DNA of 16,809 bases from Bacteroidota bacterium (GCA_023429265.1 JAEYVS010000117.1:1-16809); one strand, 5' to 3'; positions 1-7,017 are shown, counted from the first letter of the stretch. Notes: a model not told the origin generated them from the letters alone. A program made the numbers and translations.

Positions 1-287
1 ATGAGCAGCACGGTGCTGTAAAATTAGGACTTGAGACATATTACACCGGTCAGCAGAATTTCAGCAATGGCGCGGCTGCTCCCGATTTCTGGGAGGCAGG
101 TTTCTTCGCGCAGAAATATTTCGGGGATAAATTCAGCGTATTTGTGAACTTTGAGAACTTCACCAATACCAAACAGAGCAATTACTCCCCGGTGGTAATT
201 CCTCCGCACAGTAATCCCTCGTTCTCTGAATTATATATGCACAATGAAGGATTTTATTTTAACGGCGGGATCAAGATAACGCTGTGA
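1..287 (+). CDS. C-terminal end of an outer-membrane beta-barrel protein, probable TonB-dependent receptor (5' truncated by window)
   Basis: Reading from base 3 gives an open frame of 94 codons that runs in from outside the window and stops with TGA at 285-287. The product is rich in alternating aromatic and polar residues (for example VFVNFENFTNTKQ), and its last strand is EGFYFNGGIKITL, which resembles the closing beta-strand of a TonB-dependent receptor. These receptors sit in the outer membrane and import iron chelates, vitamins or glycans using TonB energy. The plug domain and TonB box lie outside the window, so the substrate cannot be named. A strong hairpin terminator follows 15 bases after the stop. 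Another outer-membrane barrel is possible. I am fairly sure of the barrel and less sure of the exact family. Confidence 0.75.
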   Translation, partial: EQHGAVKLGLETYYTGQQNFSNGAAAPDFWEAGFFAQKYFGDKFSVFVNFENFTNTKQSNYSPVVIPPHSNPSFSELYMHNEGFYFNGGIKITL

Positions 288-302
288 TACGAGAATAATC
301 TT

Positions 303-330
303 AGCCCCTGTTTTTCACAGGGGCTTTTTT
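303..330 (+). terminator. Rho-independent terminator after the barrel-protein gene
   Basis: AGCCCCTG (303-310) pairs perfectly with CAGGGGCT (318-325) around a 7-base loop and is followed by a run of T to 330. It begins 15 bases after the stop codon of the plus-strand gene, so it probably ends that transcript. Confidence 0.93.
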
Positions 331-453
331 AATTTTCCCCACTGTTGATTTAACATACATTTAAAAAATTTTCAATAACGGTATGAAAATCAGGTGTGTT
401 TTTTCAGCATCTTGCTAAACGGAGCTTCCTCGAGGAATTTTTTGAAATCTTGC

Positions 454-490
454 CATGAATTACACTAATTCCACGAATCGTACTAAATTA
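454..490 (-). repeat. Fragment of a dispersed intergenic repeat (TTCGTGGAATTAGTGTAATTC type)
   Basis: Read on the minus strand, this segment contains TTCGTGGAATTAGTG followed by TAATTCATGG. It is a tandem-like series of ATTCGTG/ATTAGTG units. From memory, near-identical strings are widespread between genes in Bacteroidota and relatives, often near GxxExxY (four-helix bundle) genes. No GxxExxY gene is present here. The identification comes from recall, not from a search. Confidence 0.45.
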
Positions 491-731
491 TCACTTTAAT
501 ACCAGATTTTAATTTATTTTATATGTCAAAGAACAAATGTTATGATCCTAATGGTAGTATTAGAGTCTGATACAAATATAAGGGTGGCGTGGTAATAGAA
601 GCAAATAAAAAAAGGATAGATAGCGCATCTATACAAAAGGGTGTATAAGTTATTTATAATCAATGGTGATTTAGATTTGTATTGACGAGGGAAAAAGTGG
701 GAAGTGCCGAAAAATAGACCTAGCAACCCTT

Positions 732-754
732 CCCCTACCCCTCCGTCGGAGGGG
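732..754. repeat. C-rich palindromic intergenic element, copy 1
   Basis: A CCCCTA-CCCCTCC core forms an inverted repeat, CCCCTCCG (738-745) with CGGAGGGG (747-754). The same CCCCTACCCCTC core recurs at 3261-3272, and a related C-rich palindromic segment lies at 3152-3207, so these look like members of one intergenic repeat family on both sides of the propeller gene. Confidence 0.55.
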
Positions 755-757
755 ATA

Positions 758-783
758 AAAAAAGCCCAAAAACGGGCTTTTTT
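758..783 (-). terminator. Rho-independent terminator of the propeller gene (bidirectional form)
   Basis: The stem GCCC (764-767) with GGGC (774-777) is extended by an A-run upstream (757-763) pairing with a T-run downstream (778-783), around the loop AAAAAC. It lies 34 bases beyond the stop of the minus-strand gene that ends at 817. Because A and T runs flank the stem on both sides, it could work in either direction. Confidence 0.85.
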
Positions 784-816
784 CTCTTACCATCAATTTA
801 CAGATCCAATATTACT

Positions 817-3003
817 TTATTTTATCAGTAACATTTTCTTTGTTTGTGTGAATTCATTCCCTGCAGTGAGTTTATAGAAATAAACACCACTGGGGAGGTT
901 TGAGGCATCAAAAGCATAATTATGCTTACCTGCAGATAATACATCATTCACAAGGACAGCGACACTCTTGCCTAAGATATTATATATTATTAAACTTATC
1001 TTTTGTTTAGAAGGGATCTCAAAACTTATATTCGTTGAAGGATTGAATGGATTTGGATAATTTTGAGAGAGTGAGAAGGAAGTCGGGGTATTGGAATTAT
1101 TTTCATGATTATAGATTCCTACAGTATTTAACTTTTTTTGGATAATTAAGCCATCATCACCCGCAGCAAATAATTGCTTACTTTTTTCATCATACATAAT
1201 TTTTCTGAAATTTACATCCCTACTAATATATTCAAAATTTTTACAAGAGAAATCAATGTTCCAGCTATGTCCTGCGTTAGTAGTCTTAAGAATCGTTCCA
1301 TATTGTCCCGAACAATAACCTATACTATCACTAATAAAACAAATTGAATTGAAATGTATTGAAAGTGGAAGATCATTTGGTAATAACGAATAATCCCAAT
1401 TATTTCCACTATCAGTGGTTTTCATTATAAACTGAGAGTATGACTGACTATAATTTAATCCTGAAGCAAAACCTGTTTGGTCATTAATAAAATGAATGTC
1501 ACTGTATGCAATGAAACCCGATAAATTTCGCTTGGAAATGTTTTGCCAATTATTACCTCCATTTGTAGTCCTAAACATTCCTCCTTCGCCAGCTACATAC
1601 AATTTGTTTTCATTAATTACTTGTAAATTAAAAAATTGTCCCGTAGGCATGCTATCCTTTTCAATCGCACTCCAATTAACACCGCCATTAGATGTTTTTA
1701 AAATCTTACCCGATGAGCCGACAGAATATCCATAATCTTCGTTAGCAAATTCAATATCCACCAAATAATAATTTATGTTCGAATGCAATTCTATCCAACT
1801 AATACCATTGTTGCTTGTTTTCAAAATTTTACCGCTTTCTCCAGCAATATATCCATTATTTTGATCATGAAAGTATATCCCAAACATTTTTTCACCACCC
1901 GGGATTGAGATACTATCTATACTAAAATTTGAATTATTTATTTTAAAAATACGATTGTTTAACCCTACTATATACGAATAGTTATCAGCTATTGATAAAT
2001 CTCTAATATTATCATAGAATCCATTTTTCTTCGAGTCCCAGTTTACACCACCATTTGTTGTTAAGTAAATAGCCCCGTTATTACCAACTGCTGCACCAAT
2101 TTCATTATTCCAAAAATCCATTGCATAAATCTCATCATCTAGATTTGTATTTATACCAAATGACCTCTGAAAGCTAGTCCCGAAATTAGTGCTTTTCCAA
2201 ATACTATCTCTTGATGCAGTATAAATAGTTTGGGGATCCGTAATTTTGGCTGCCATAGTAGTATGAGGTGCTGATGGCACAGTAAAATCCTGCCAGGAAT
2301 TACCTCCATTCGTTGTTTTAGACCAAAATTCAAAATTGTGATAAATAATGCCTATATCAGAGTTGTAGAAGAATAAATTCTGCAGGTAATGATTATAATT
2401 TAATATATTCCAGGTTTGCCCGGAATTTGTGGTTTTATATAACCGGGAAGGCCCCTGGAAATGAAATATTATTCCAGCGTAACCTACATTATCATCAACA
2501 AATTTCATTCTATGAGAAAATATTGTATCATTAGTCATCCAGTTTAAACCAGCATTTGAGGAAATTCTTAACTTTGTATCTTCCTGACTTGCTGACATAT
2601 ATATTCTGTCATCGGAAAAAAAATGAATATTATCATTTCTTATACTATAAATGGTATTATATGTAGAATCAATGATCATACTCCATTGATCACCTGCATT
2701 AGTTGTTTTAAGAACTCTATTACTATATGTCGATATTACACCGGTGTTTTGATCTTTAAATGAAATACTTAAAGATGTACCGTTAAAATCATTTTGAACA
2801 ACTATCCATGTATTTCCTCGGTTAGTTGTCTTTAATGTGATACCTCCACCACCGGCTACTATGATGGTATTTTGATCCAAAAATTTTACAGTAAAGTAAT
2901 TACTACCGGCGGGTTTAGGATTTATATAATTCCATCCGTTATTAGCATTTGCAGTCTGACTAAAAATATATATAAACAAAAAAGGTAGTAGTATTTTCCC
3001 CAT
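817..3003 (-). CDS. Secreted YCF48/BNR-type beta-propeller protein with T9SS type A sorting domain
   Basis: The 728-residue product starts with a signal peptide (MGKILLPFLFIYIFSQTANA, likely cleaved after residue 20). The body carries at least 12 Asp/Asn-box-like motifs of the form K-T-T-N-x-G-x-x-W (for example LKTTNAGDQW, YLTTNGGVNW, FRTTNGGNNW), spaced as in YCF48/photosystem II assembly factor-like or sialidase-like propellers. The number and length would suit two seven-bladed propellers, which is an inference. Residues 642-728 form a T9SS type A sorting domain (SLSQNYPNPFNPST ... GVYFYKL ... KKMLLIK), so the protein is expected to cross the outer membrane through the type IX system and be released or anchored at the surface. 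No catalytic motif is seen. The gene is visibly more AT-rich than its neighbours. It stands alone, with a terminator downstream and repeats on both sides. No good Shine-Dalgarno site precedes the ATG. Confidence 0.92.
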   Translation of the reverse strand: MGKILLPFLFIYIFSQTANANNGWNYINPKPAGSNYFTVKFLDQNTIIVAGGGGITLKTTNRGNTWIVVQNDFNGTSLSISFKDQNTGVISTYSNRVLKTTNAGDQWSMIIDSTYNTIYSIRNDNIHFFSDDRIYMSASQEDTKLRISSNAGLNWMTNDTIFSHRMKFVDDNVGYAGIIFHFQGPSRLYKTTNSGQTWNILNYNHYLQNLFFYNSDIGIIYHNFEFWSKTTNGGNSWQDFTVPSAPHTTMAAKITDPQTIYTASRDSIWKSTNFGTSFQRSFGINTNLDDEIYAMDFWNNEIGAAVGNNGAIYLTTNGGVNWDSKKNGFYDNIRDLSIADNYSYIVGLNNRIFKINNSNFSIDSISIPGGEKMFGIYFHDQNNGYIAGESGKILKTSNNGISWIELHSNINYYLVDIEFANEDYGYSVGSSGKILKTSNGGVNWSAIEKDSMPTGQFFNLQVINENKLYVAGEGGMFRTTNGGNNWQNISKRNLSGFIAYSDIHFINDQTGFASGLNYSQSYSQFIMKTTDSGNNWDYSLLPNDLPLSIHFNSICFISDSIGYCSGQYGTILKTTNAGHSWNIDFSCKNFEYISRDVNFRKIMYDEKSKQLFAAGDDGLIIQKKLNTVGIYNHENNSNTPTSFSLSQNYPNPFNPSTNISFEIPSKQKISLIIYNILGKSVAVLVNDVLSAGKHNYAFDASNLPSGVYFYKLTAGNEFTQTKKMLLIK

Positions 3004-3151
3004 ACCTTGATTTAATTACTCATTGTATAGCAAAAACTACGCCAAAATAAAAATGGAGATTTTGATAAAATATGATGTTATTGATGAAAGGAAGTAAAGT
3101 TGCTAAGTGGAAAAAGAAAGCGGTGGTACTACATTAAAATGGATACCTTAA

Positions 3152-3207
3152 CCTCTCCCCGCTCCGGTAAAACCGGAGCTTCCCCTCTCCTTGTTAAGGA
3201 GAGGGGG
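3152..3207. repeat. C-rich palindromic intergenic element, copy 2 (double hairpin)
   Basis: Two perfect inverted repeats stand side by side: GCTCCGGT (3161-3168) with ACCGGAGC (3172-3179), and CCCCTCTCCTT (3182-3192) with AAGGAGAGGGG (3196-3206), each around a 3-base loop. The second has 11-bp arms. There is no T-tract, so it is not a standard terminator. The C-rich start and G-rich end match the layout of the copies at 732-754 and 3257-3306. Confidence 0.65.
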
Positions 3208-3256
3208 CAGGTGAAGTATAAAATAGAATAGGATTAGGTATTCTTATGTTAAGCGA

Positions 3257-3306
3257 CCCTCCCCTACCCCTCTCCCGCATGAAGTGCGGGATAAACTGGG
3301 AGGGGA
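3257..3306. repeat. C-rich palindromic intergenic element, copy 3
   Basis: The segment opens with CCCTCCCCTACCCCTCTC and closes with CTGGGAGGGG, enclosing the inner inverted repeat CCCGCA (3274-3279) with TGCGGG (3285-3290). The CCCCTACCCCTC core is shared with copy 1. It sits 7 bases beyond the stop codon of the minus-strand SDR gene and may serve as its 3' mRNA end structure. Confidence 0.65.
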
Positions 3307-3313
3307 AAATAGA

Positions 3314-4036
3314 TTACTTCCATGGGTTCGTTCCCCAGATCTCGATGTCGTTGATTAAGGCTCTTTGGGGGAGGCGAAGGGCGAGGCAGATGGATTCCGC
3401 TACGTCTTCCATCCTCATATATACTCCTTTGCCGCCGGATTTAATTTCCGATTCCGGCTTCTCGCGGGTATCCACAGATGAGGGACTAATTGTCAGGACA
3501 CGGATATTTTTGGGGCGAACTTCCTTATTAAGACAGTCGCTGAATGCATTCAGGGCGTGCTTCGACGCGGAGTACGCAGTGCCGCCTTCGTAGCCGCGCT
3601 TTCCTGCGGTAGAGGAAATATTCATTATGGTGCCGCTCTCCTTTTCTATCATATATGGTAGAACAAGCTTAGTAAGGTATATCACACCACGAAGATTCGT
3701 GCCGATGATTCGGTCGAAGTCCTCCATTTTCAGGTCGGTGACATTAGCTCTTCCGAATTGCGCCGCGTTATTTATCAATATATCCACAGTGCCGAAAGCT
3801 TTGACGGCTTCATCGATTATCCTGTCACAGTCTTTTTCATTGGATACATCGGCTTCGACCAGGATAACATTACTTTCATCGCATTTAAGGAACGGCAGTA
3901 CTTCATCCAGATCATTACGTTTCCGGGAAACGAGAACAAGCTTTGGATTATCTTCGGAGAGGTTAATTGCTGTTGCCCGTCCGATGCCCCGTGAGGCACC
4001 GGTCAGGATTATTACTTTATCTGTAAGAGATTCCAT
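3314..4036 (-). CDS. SDR-family NAD(P)-dependent oxidoreductase
   Basis: The 240-residue product is a classical short-chain dehydrogenase/reductase. The cofactor loop TGASRGIG is at residues 12-19, NNA at 89-91, the structural Asn in GTNLRG near 114, and the catalytic Ser (NISST, about 141-142), Tyr155 and Lys159 (YSASK) are all present. SDRs of this type transfer hydride between NAD(P)H and a carbonyl or hydroxyl. The substrate cannot be told from sequence; FabG-like or sepiapterin-like activities are all possible. It is the last gene of the 6447-3314 operon, 10 bases after the transketolase half-gene, with a weak AGAAG site upstream of the ATG. A C-rich palindromic element follows the stop. 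It is unrelated in detail to the other SDR at 12740-13492. Confidence 0.93.
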   Translation of the reverse strand: MESLTDKVIILTGASRGIGRATAINLSEDNPKLVLVSRKRNDLDEVLPFLKCDESNVILVEADVSNEKDCDRIIDEAVKAFGTVDILINNAAQFGRANVTDLKMEDFDRIIGTNLRGVIYLTKLVLPYMIEKESGTIMNISSTAGKRGYEGGTAYSASKHALNAFSDCLNKEVRPKNIRVLTISPSSVDTREKPESEIKSGGKGVYMRMEDVAESICLALRLPQRALINDIEIWGTNPWK

Positions 4037-4046
4037 AAACTTCTAA

Positions 4047-4910
4047 TTAAACAAAATCGCCATACTTAGTAGGCTCGAGCTCGCTAAGCGCCTGCTCGGC
4101 CTGCTCGTGATTCGGAGGTACACCGTGCCACTGGTACTTGTCTTCCATAAAGGAAACGCCTTTACCCATAAACGTCTTGGCAATTATCACAGTTGGTCCA
4201 TCTTTAAAATCCTTCGCAGCTTTAATAGTATCAAGTATTGCCTGCATATCGTGTCCATCGAGGTCATACACTTCCCAGTTGAAAGCGCGGAATTTATCGG
4301 CAAGCGGTTCTATCTCCATAACTACGTCAGTTCTATTATCTATCTGGCAGTGGTTTCTATCAACAATCATAGTGAGGTTATCGCATTTGTGATGTGCCGC
4401 AGTCATCATAGCTTCCCATATCTGTCCTTCCTGGAGCTCCCCGTCACCGCAGACACAATACACGTGATTTGGCTTTCCGTCGAGCTTGAGTGCAAGCGCT
4501 ACACCGACAGCAATAGAAAGACCCTGTCCGAGCGAACCTGAGGCGATCTCAACACCGGGAACGCCGTGGGTTTTAGGCGGGGCGGGATGTCCCTGGAGAC
4601 GTCCATTAATCTGGCGGAGAGTGCTGAGCTCTTTGATGTCGAAGTAACCTCTTCTCGCAAGAATAGGATACCATACCGGAGCAATGTGCCCTATCGAAAG
4701 AAAGAAGTAATCCCGTTCACCCATTTCAGGATTCTCATTATCTATATTCATAAGATTAAAATACAGCGCGGTGAAAATGTCAGCCATTCCGAGCGGTCCG
4801 CCGGAGTGCCCTGTCTGCGCGATATTTAGCTCATTTATTATGTCGCGCCTTATCTGGCGAGCCATTTCATTTAGTTCGTCAACGGAATTTAATTGCGGGT
4901 TTTTACTCAT
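4047..4910 (-). CDS. Transketolase, N-terminal (TPP-binding) subunit
   Basis: The 287-residue product matches the N-terminal pyrophosphate-binding half of a split transketolase. HSGGPLGMADI is at about 35-45, GHIAPVWYPILARRGYF at 74-90, GSLGQGLSIAVG near 125-136, and the thiamine-diphosphate/Mg site starts with GDGELQEGQIWEA at 155-167 and ends at Asn186 (VDRNH). Split transketolases need a separate C-terminal subunit (pyrimidine-binding domain) to move two-carbon units between sugar phosphates in the pentose-phosphate pathway. That partner is normally the next gene, but here an SDR follows and no C-terminal half is seen anywhere in the window. The start codon overlaps the plsY stop by 8 bases, so the two are translationally coupled. 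The length is normal for the half-subunit. Confidence 0.95.
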   Translation of the reverse strand: MSKNPQLNSVDELNEMARQIRRDIINELNIAQTGHSGGPLGMADIFTALYFNLMNIDNENPEMGERDYFFLSIGHIAPVWYPILARRGYFDIKELSTLRQINGRLQGHPAPPKTHGVPGVEIASGSLGQGLSIAVGVALALKLDGKPNHVYCVCGDGELQEGQIWEAMMTAAHHKCDNLTMIVDRNHCQIDNRTDVVMEIEPLADKFRAFNWEVYDLDGHDMQAILDTIKAAKDFKDGPTVIIAKTFMGKGVSFMEDKYQWHGVPPNHEQAEQALSELEPTKYGDFV

Positions 4911-5565
4911 TACTTTTGGGTTTTTTTAATAATTCTACGATAGGATTAATATGTCTAAGCAATATAATTAAACTTATCGAGGAACTGAAGACAAATAATA
5001 ATTCCTTTATAGCAGTGTAATAACCGTCACTTTGACCGGGAAAATAACCGTACGTGGTGTCCATAAGAATGCCCGGAAAGAACAAAGCTGCGATTGGCGC
5101 GAGAATAGTGGCGGCAACATTCGCCCAGTGTACATTCTTTTTTATCAAGTAAGTAATCAAAAATCCGATACCCCAGATGACGACCAGCCAGAAATTAATA
5201 AGAACCGAAACCCCGGCTGCCGTGGCAAGTCCCCTACCCCCTTTGAAGCGCAGGAAGATAGAATAATTATGACCGATGACCAGCAGTACAGCCGGGAGAA
5301 TGATAAAAGGAAACTCAAAATTTAAAACAAAGATCAAAATACCCACGGGAATCAATCCTTTGAGGAAATCGAGAAGGAAAACTGCAATACCCGTGAGCTT
5401 AGAGCCGGTGACATCGAAGGAATTCATAGCGCCGACATTGCCGGAGCCTTCTTCTATTATATTCTTACCGTGGCGTTTTTTGAGAATGACAAATGCGGTT
5501 GGGAACGAGCCTATAACATAGCAGGCGATACAAACTGTGATATAAAACAGGATAAAACCTTCCAT
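4903..5565 (-). CDS. plsY: Glycerol-3-phosphate acyltransferase PlsY
   Basis: PlsY is an integral inner-membrane enzyme that moves the acyl group from acyl-phosphate to glycerol-3-phosphate, giving lysophosphatidate, the first step of phospholipid synthesis. The 220-residue product has several hydrophobic segments and the three family motifs: EGSGNVGAMN (39-48), with Gly-rich character in place of the common SGNPGATN; GHNYSIFLRFKGGRGLAT (98-115), with the FKGG(R/K)G phosphate-binding loop; and LLRHINPIVELLKKP near the C terminus, corresponding to the RH..N...L..G region. KGLIPV near 69-74 also fits. It lies 3 bases after the DUF1460 gene and overlaps the transketolase gene by 8 bases. The length is slightly above the usual 195-210 residues. 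Confidence 0.96.
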   Translation of the reverse strand: MEGFILFYITVCIACYVIGSFPTAFVILKKRHGKNIIEEGSGNVGAMNSFDVTGSKLTGIAVFLLDFLKGLIPVGILIFVLNFEFPFIILPAVLLVIGHNYSIFLRFKGGRGLATAAGVSVLINFWLVVIWGIGFLITYLIKKNVHWANVAATILAPIAALFFPGILMDTTYGYFPGQSDGYYTAIKELLFVFSSSISLIILLRHINPIVELLKKPKSNE

Positions 5566-5568
5566 TAA

Positions 5569-6447
5569 TTATATAGCCCGCGGCCTTGCAACCATAATGC
5601 CGGATTGCTTTTTATTTCCCATCAGGTAGCCTTTCAGTTCCTCGCCGCTGATGACAACTTCCTTCATAGGGAGAGAGGCGTGCATAAAGTAAGTTCCGCC
5701 GCCGTCTTTATAAACAAAACCTGTGTGAGTGATGTCGAGACCACCGATGTCAGTAGTGGTTCCGATGATGTCGCCCGTCTGCAGAAGGTCATAGAACTGA
5801 TCGACTTCTGATTTGGGAATGTAGTGCATTTGCCGGGAATTCAGCGAAGCTTCCACTTCTTCCATCGCCTGGAAATTCGCCGGGTCATTTTTCAACTGCT
5901 TGTATGAGTTAGGGTTGGAGGTCATAAAATTTATGGTCTTAATGTAAGGCGCGCCGCCAATACCGGCAGTAATATCCTCGAGAACTCCCTTCTCCTGGTT
6001 GTCATATATCCAGTCGGAGAAGTAATGCAGGCGTGACGGGTAGCCGTCCATTTTACCGTTGCGGTAGCGAATGAATTCCAGCTCTTTCTTATAATCTTCG
6101 AATTCGGTTTTACCTTTTTTGATGAGCCTTGCCATAATCAGAGTATTCTCAACGAAAGTAACACAGTCCAGCCCGGTGACTTTTACAACGAGGCTTTCAT
6201 TTACGTTTTCATCGAGAGTACCGCCTACATATTCGGTGCCAATGAAAGATTTTCCTACTTCAGCAATGAGCTCGTCCATCGGGAGATCCCTTAAGGATGC
6301 ATCGAAGGATTTGAGTATTTTTTTGCACTTCATATCTTCGTAATCATCGAAGGGCAGCGCTTTTAAGGCTGATGTGCCGAACCTGCTGATGAAAACTCCT
6401 GAAATCGACATCATCGCTGCGCCTTTTAAAAAGTCTCTTCTATCCAT
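5569..6447 (-). CDS. DUF1460 (N-acetylmuramoyl-L-alanine amidase-like) protein with Tat signal
   Basis: The 292-residue product begins MDRRDFLKGAAMMSISG, a twin-arginine (Tat) signal of the RRDFLK type followed by a hydrophobic stretch, so it is probably exported folded to the periplasm. The remainder resembles DUF1460 of the NlpC/P60-like cysteine peptidase superfamily: Cys95 in GLDCVTFVEN, the GYPSRLHYFSDW segment (135-146), and a His in DITHTGFVYK (His241) would supply the Cys and His of the active site. Family members are thought to act on peptidoglycan peptides, but the substrate here is not shown. It is the first gene of the operon with plsY, transketolase and SDR, which would link envelope lipid and wall functions. 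No clear Shine-Dalgarno site precedes the ATG. Confidence 0.88.
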   Translation of the reverse strand: MDRRDFLKGAAMMSISGVFISRFGTSALKALPFDDYEDMKCKKILKSFDASLRDLPMDELIAEVGKSFIGTEYVGGTLDENVNESLVVKVTGLDCVTFVENTLIMARLIKKGKTEFEDYKKELEFIRYRNGKMDGYPSRLHYFSDWIYDNQEKGVLEDITAGIGGAPYIKTINFMTSNPNSYKQLKNDPANFQAMEEVEASLNSRQMHYIPKSEVDQFYDLLQTGDIIGTTTDIGGLDITHTGFVYKDGGGTYFMHASLPMKEVVISGEELKGYLMGNKKQSGIMVARPRAI

Positions 6448-6518
6448 ATTTCATTCAATATTTTAATACGATTTAAATTTTATTAATTTAAAATAATAAA
6501 TTTATCTAAGGAATATAA
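6448..6518. promoter_or_regulatory. Divergent promoter region between the DUF1460 operon and the GNAT gene
   Basis: These 71 bases are almost entirely A/T and separate two divergent start codons, so both promoters must lie in or near them. An imperfect A/T inverted repeat (AAATTTTATT about 6477-6486 against AATAAATTT about 6495-6503) sits in the middle. No clean TANNTTTG element was recognised. AAGGA at 6508-6512, six bases before the GNAT ATG, is one of the better ribosome binding sites in the window. Confidence 0.55.
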
Positions 6519-7013
6519 ATGAAAAACCAATCCAAGAATTCAAAAATAAAGATCCGCAAAGCCGGTAAATCCGACGGGAGAGCATTCCTGGGCCTTATAA
6601 ATGAGCTTGCTGATTTTGAGAAGCTTGATCCCCCGGATAAAAAAGCTCAAAAACGCATACTAAAGGACGCATTTTCAGAAAAGCCGCTAATTAATGTACT
6701 CCTGGCTTTTGACCATAGTTCCGGTGGAAGGTCCGGAAAAAGAGCCATCGGGTATGCTATATATTTTTATACATATTCCTCATTCCTTGCAAAACCTACG
6801 CTGTACCTTGAAGATGTGTATATTTCTGAGGATTACAGGAGCAATGGCGTGGGAAGGATGTTTTTTGCTGAACTCAACAAAGCGGCAAAGAAGAAAAAGT
6901 GCGGACGAATGGAGTGGGCAGTCCTGGACTGGAACGTGAACGCGATAAAATTTTACGATAAGCTTGGAGCAAAGCCGCTTACAGAGTGGATATATTACAG
7001 GAAGGTGCTGTAA
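6519..7013 (+). CDS. GNAT-family N-acetyltransferase (diamine/SAT1-like)
   Basis: The 164-residue product has the GNAT fold signatures. Motif A is LEDVYISEDYRSNGVGRMFF (about 97-116), with the acetyl-CoA pyrophosphate loop R-S-N-G-V-G at 107-112. Motif B is the WAVLDWNVNAIKFYDKLGA stretch (133-151), followed by the closing strand TEWIYYRKVL. The WxVLDWNxxAIxFYxxLGA pattern is typical of the spermidine/spermine and thialysine acetyltransferase branch, which acetylates primary amines with acetyl-CoA in the cytoplasm. The substrate remains an inference. It is the only complete plus-strand gene in the window and converges on the DUF4260 gene with only 4 bases between the stops. It has a good AAGGA ribosome binding site. 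Confidence 0.93.
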   Translation: MKNQSKNSKIKIRKAGKSDGRAFLGLINELADFEKLDPPDKKAQKRILKDAFSEKPLINVLLAFDHSSGGRSGKRAIGYAIYFYTYSSFLAKPTLYLEDVYISEDYRSNGVGRMFFAELNKAAKKKKCGRMEWAVLDWNVNAIKFYDKLGAKPLTEWIYYRKVL

Positions 7014-7017
7014 ATCC

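Larger units (their letters stand above)
331..757. other. Intergenic region without a convincing gene
   Basis: About 430 bases lie between the plus-strand barrel gene's terminator and the terminator of the minus-strand propeller gene. The stretch contains a dispersed-repeat fragment (454-490), a small inverted repeat TTCCTCGAGGAA (426-437) followed by T residues, and a C-rich palindromic element (732-754). A minus-strand frame from about 464 down to the TGA at 390-392 reads like a protein tail (WQDFKKFLEEAPFSKMLKK) but begins just after an in-frame stop, so it could be a decayed gene remnant. A 66-codon minus-strand frame (526-726) has no coding character that I can see. Confidence 0.5.
3004..3313. 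other. Intergenic region upstream of the propeller gene, mostly repeat elements
   Basis: The 310 bases between the propeller gene's start and the SDR gene's stop hold the propeller gene's presumed promoter (AT-rich, 3004-3110; I see no clean TTTG/TANNTTTG pair) and two C-rich palindromic elements listed separately. The plus-strand frame that starts at 3246 is repeat sequence running into the antisense of the SDR gene and is not a gene. Confidence 0.5.

Noticed and set aside
426..437. TTCCTCGAGGAA palindrome followed by T residues, as a terminator
   Set aside because: The palindrome leaves no room for a stable loop (only about 4 bp if a loop is allowed), and no gene ends next to it.
526..726. 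66-codon minus-strand frame in the gap before the propeller gene
   Set aside because: The sequence is dominated by aromatic and hydrophobic residues expected from A/T-rich DNA. It has no recognisable motif and no upstream ribosome site, and the start is a TTG-type codon near the window's repeat stretch.
817..3003. Regularly spaced similar motifs that could suggest a repeat array
   Set aside because: The repeats are protein-level TTNxGxxW blades of a propeller with varied DNA sequence. There are no constant direct repeats with unique spacers, so this is not a CRISPR.
3246..3593. Plus-strand frame of 115 codons
   Set aside because: Its first part is C-rich palindromic repeat and the rest is antisense to the SDR gene, which has all its catalytic residues on the minus strand.
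3627..4046. Plus-strand frame of 139 codons
   Set aside because: It is antisense to the SDR coding sequence, where the minus-strand frame has clear family motifs.
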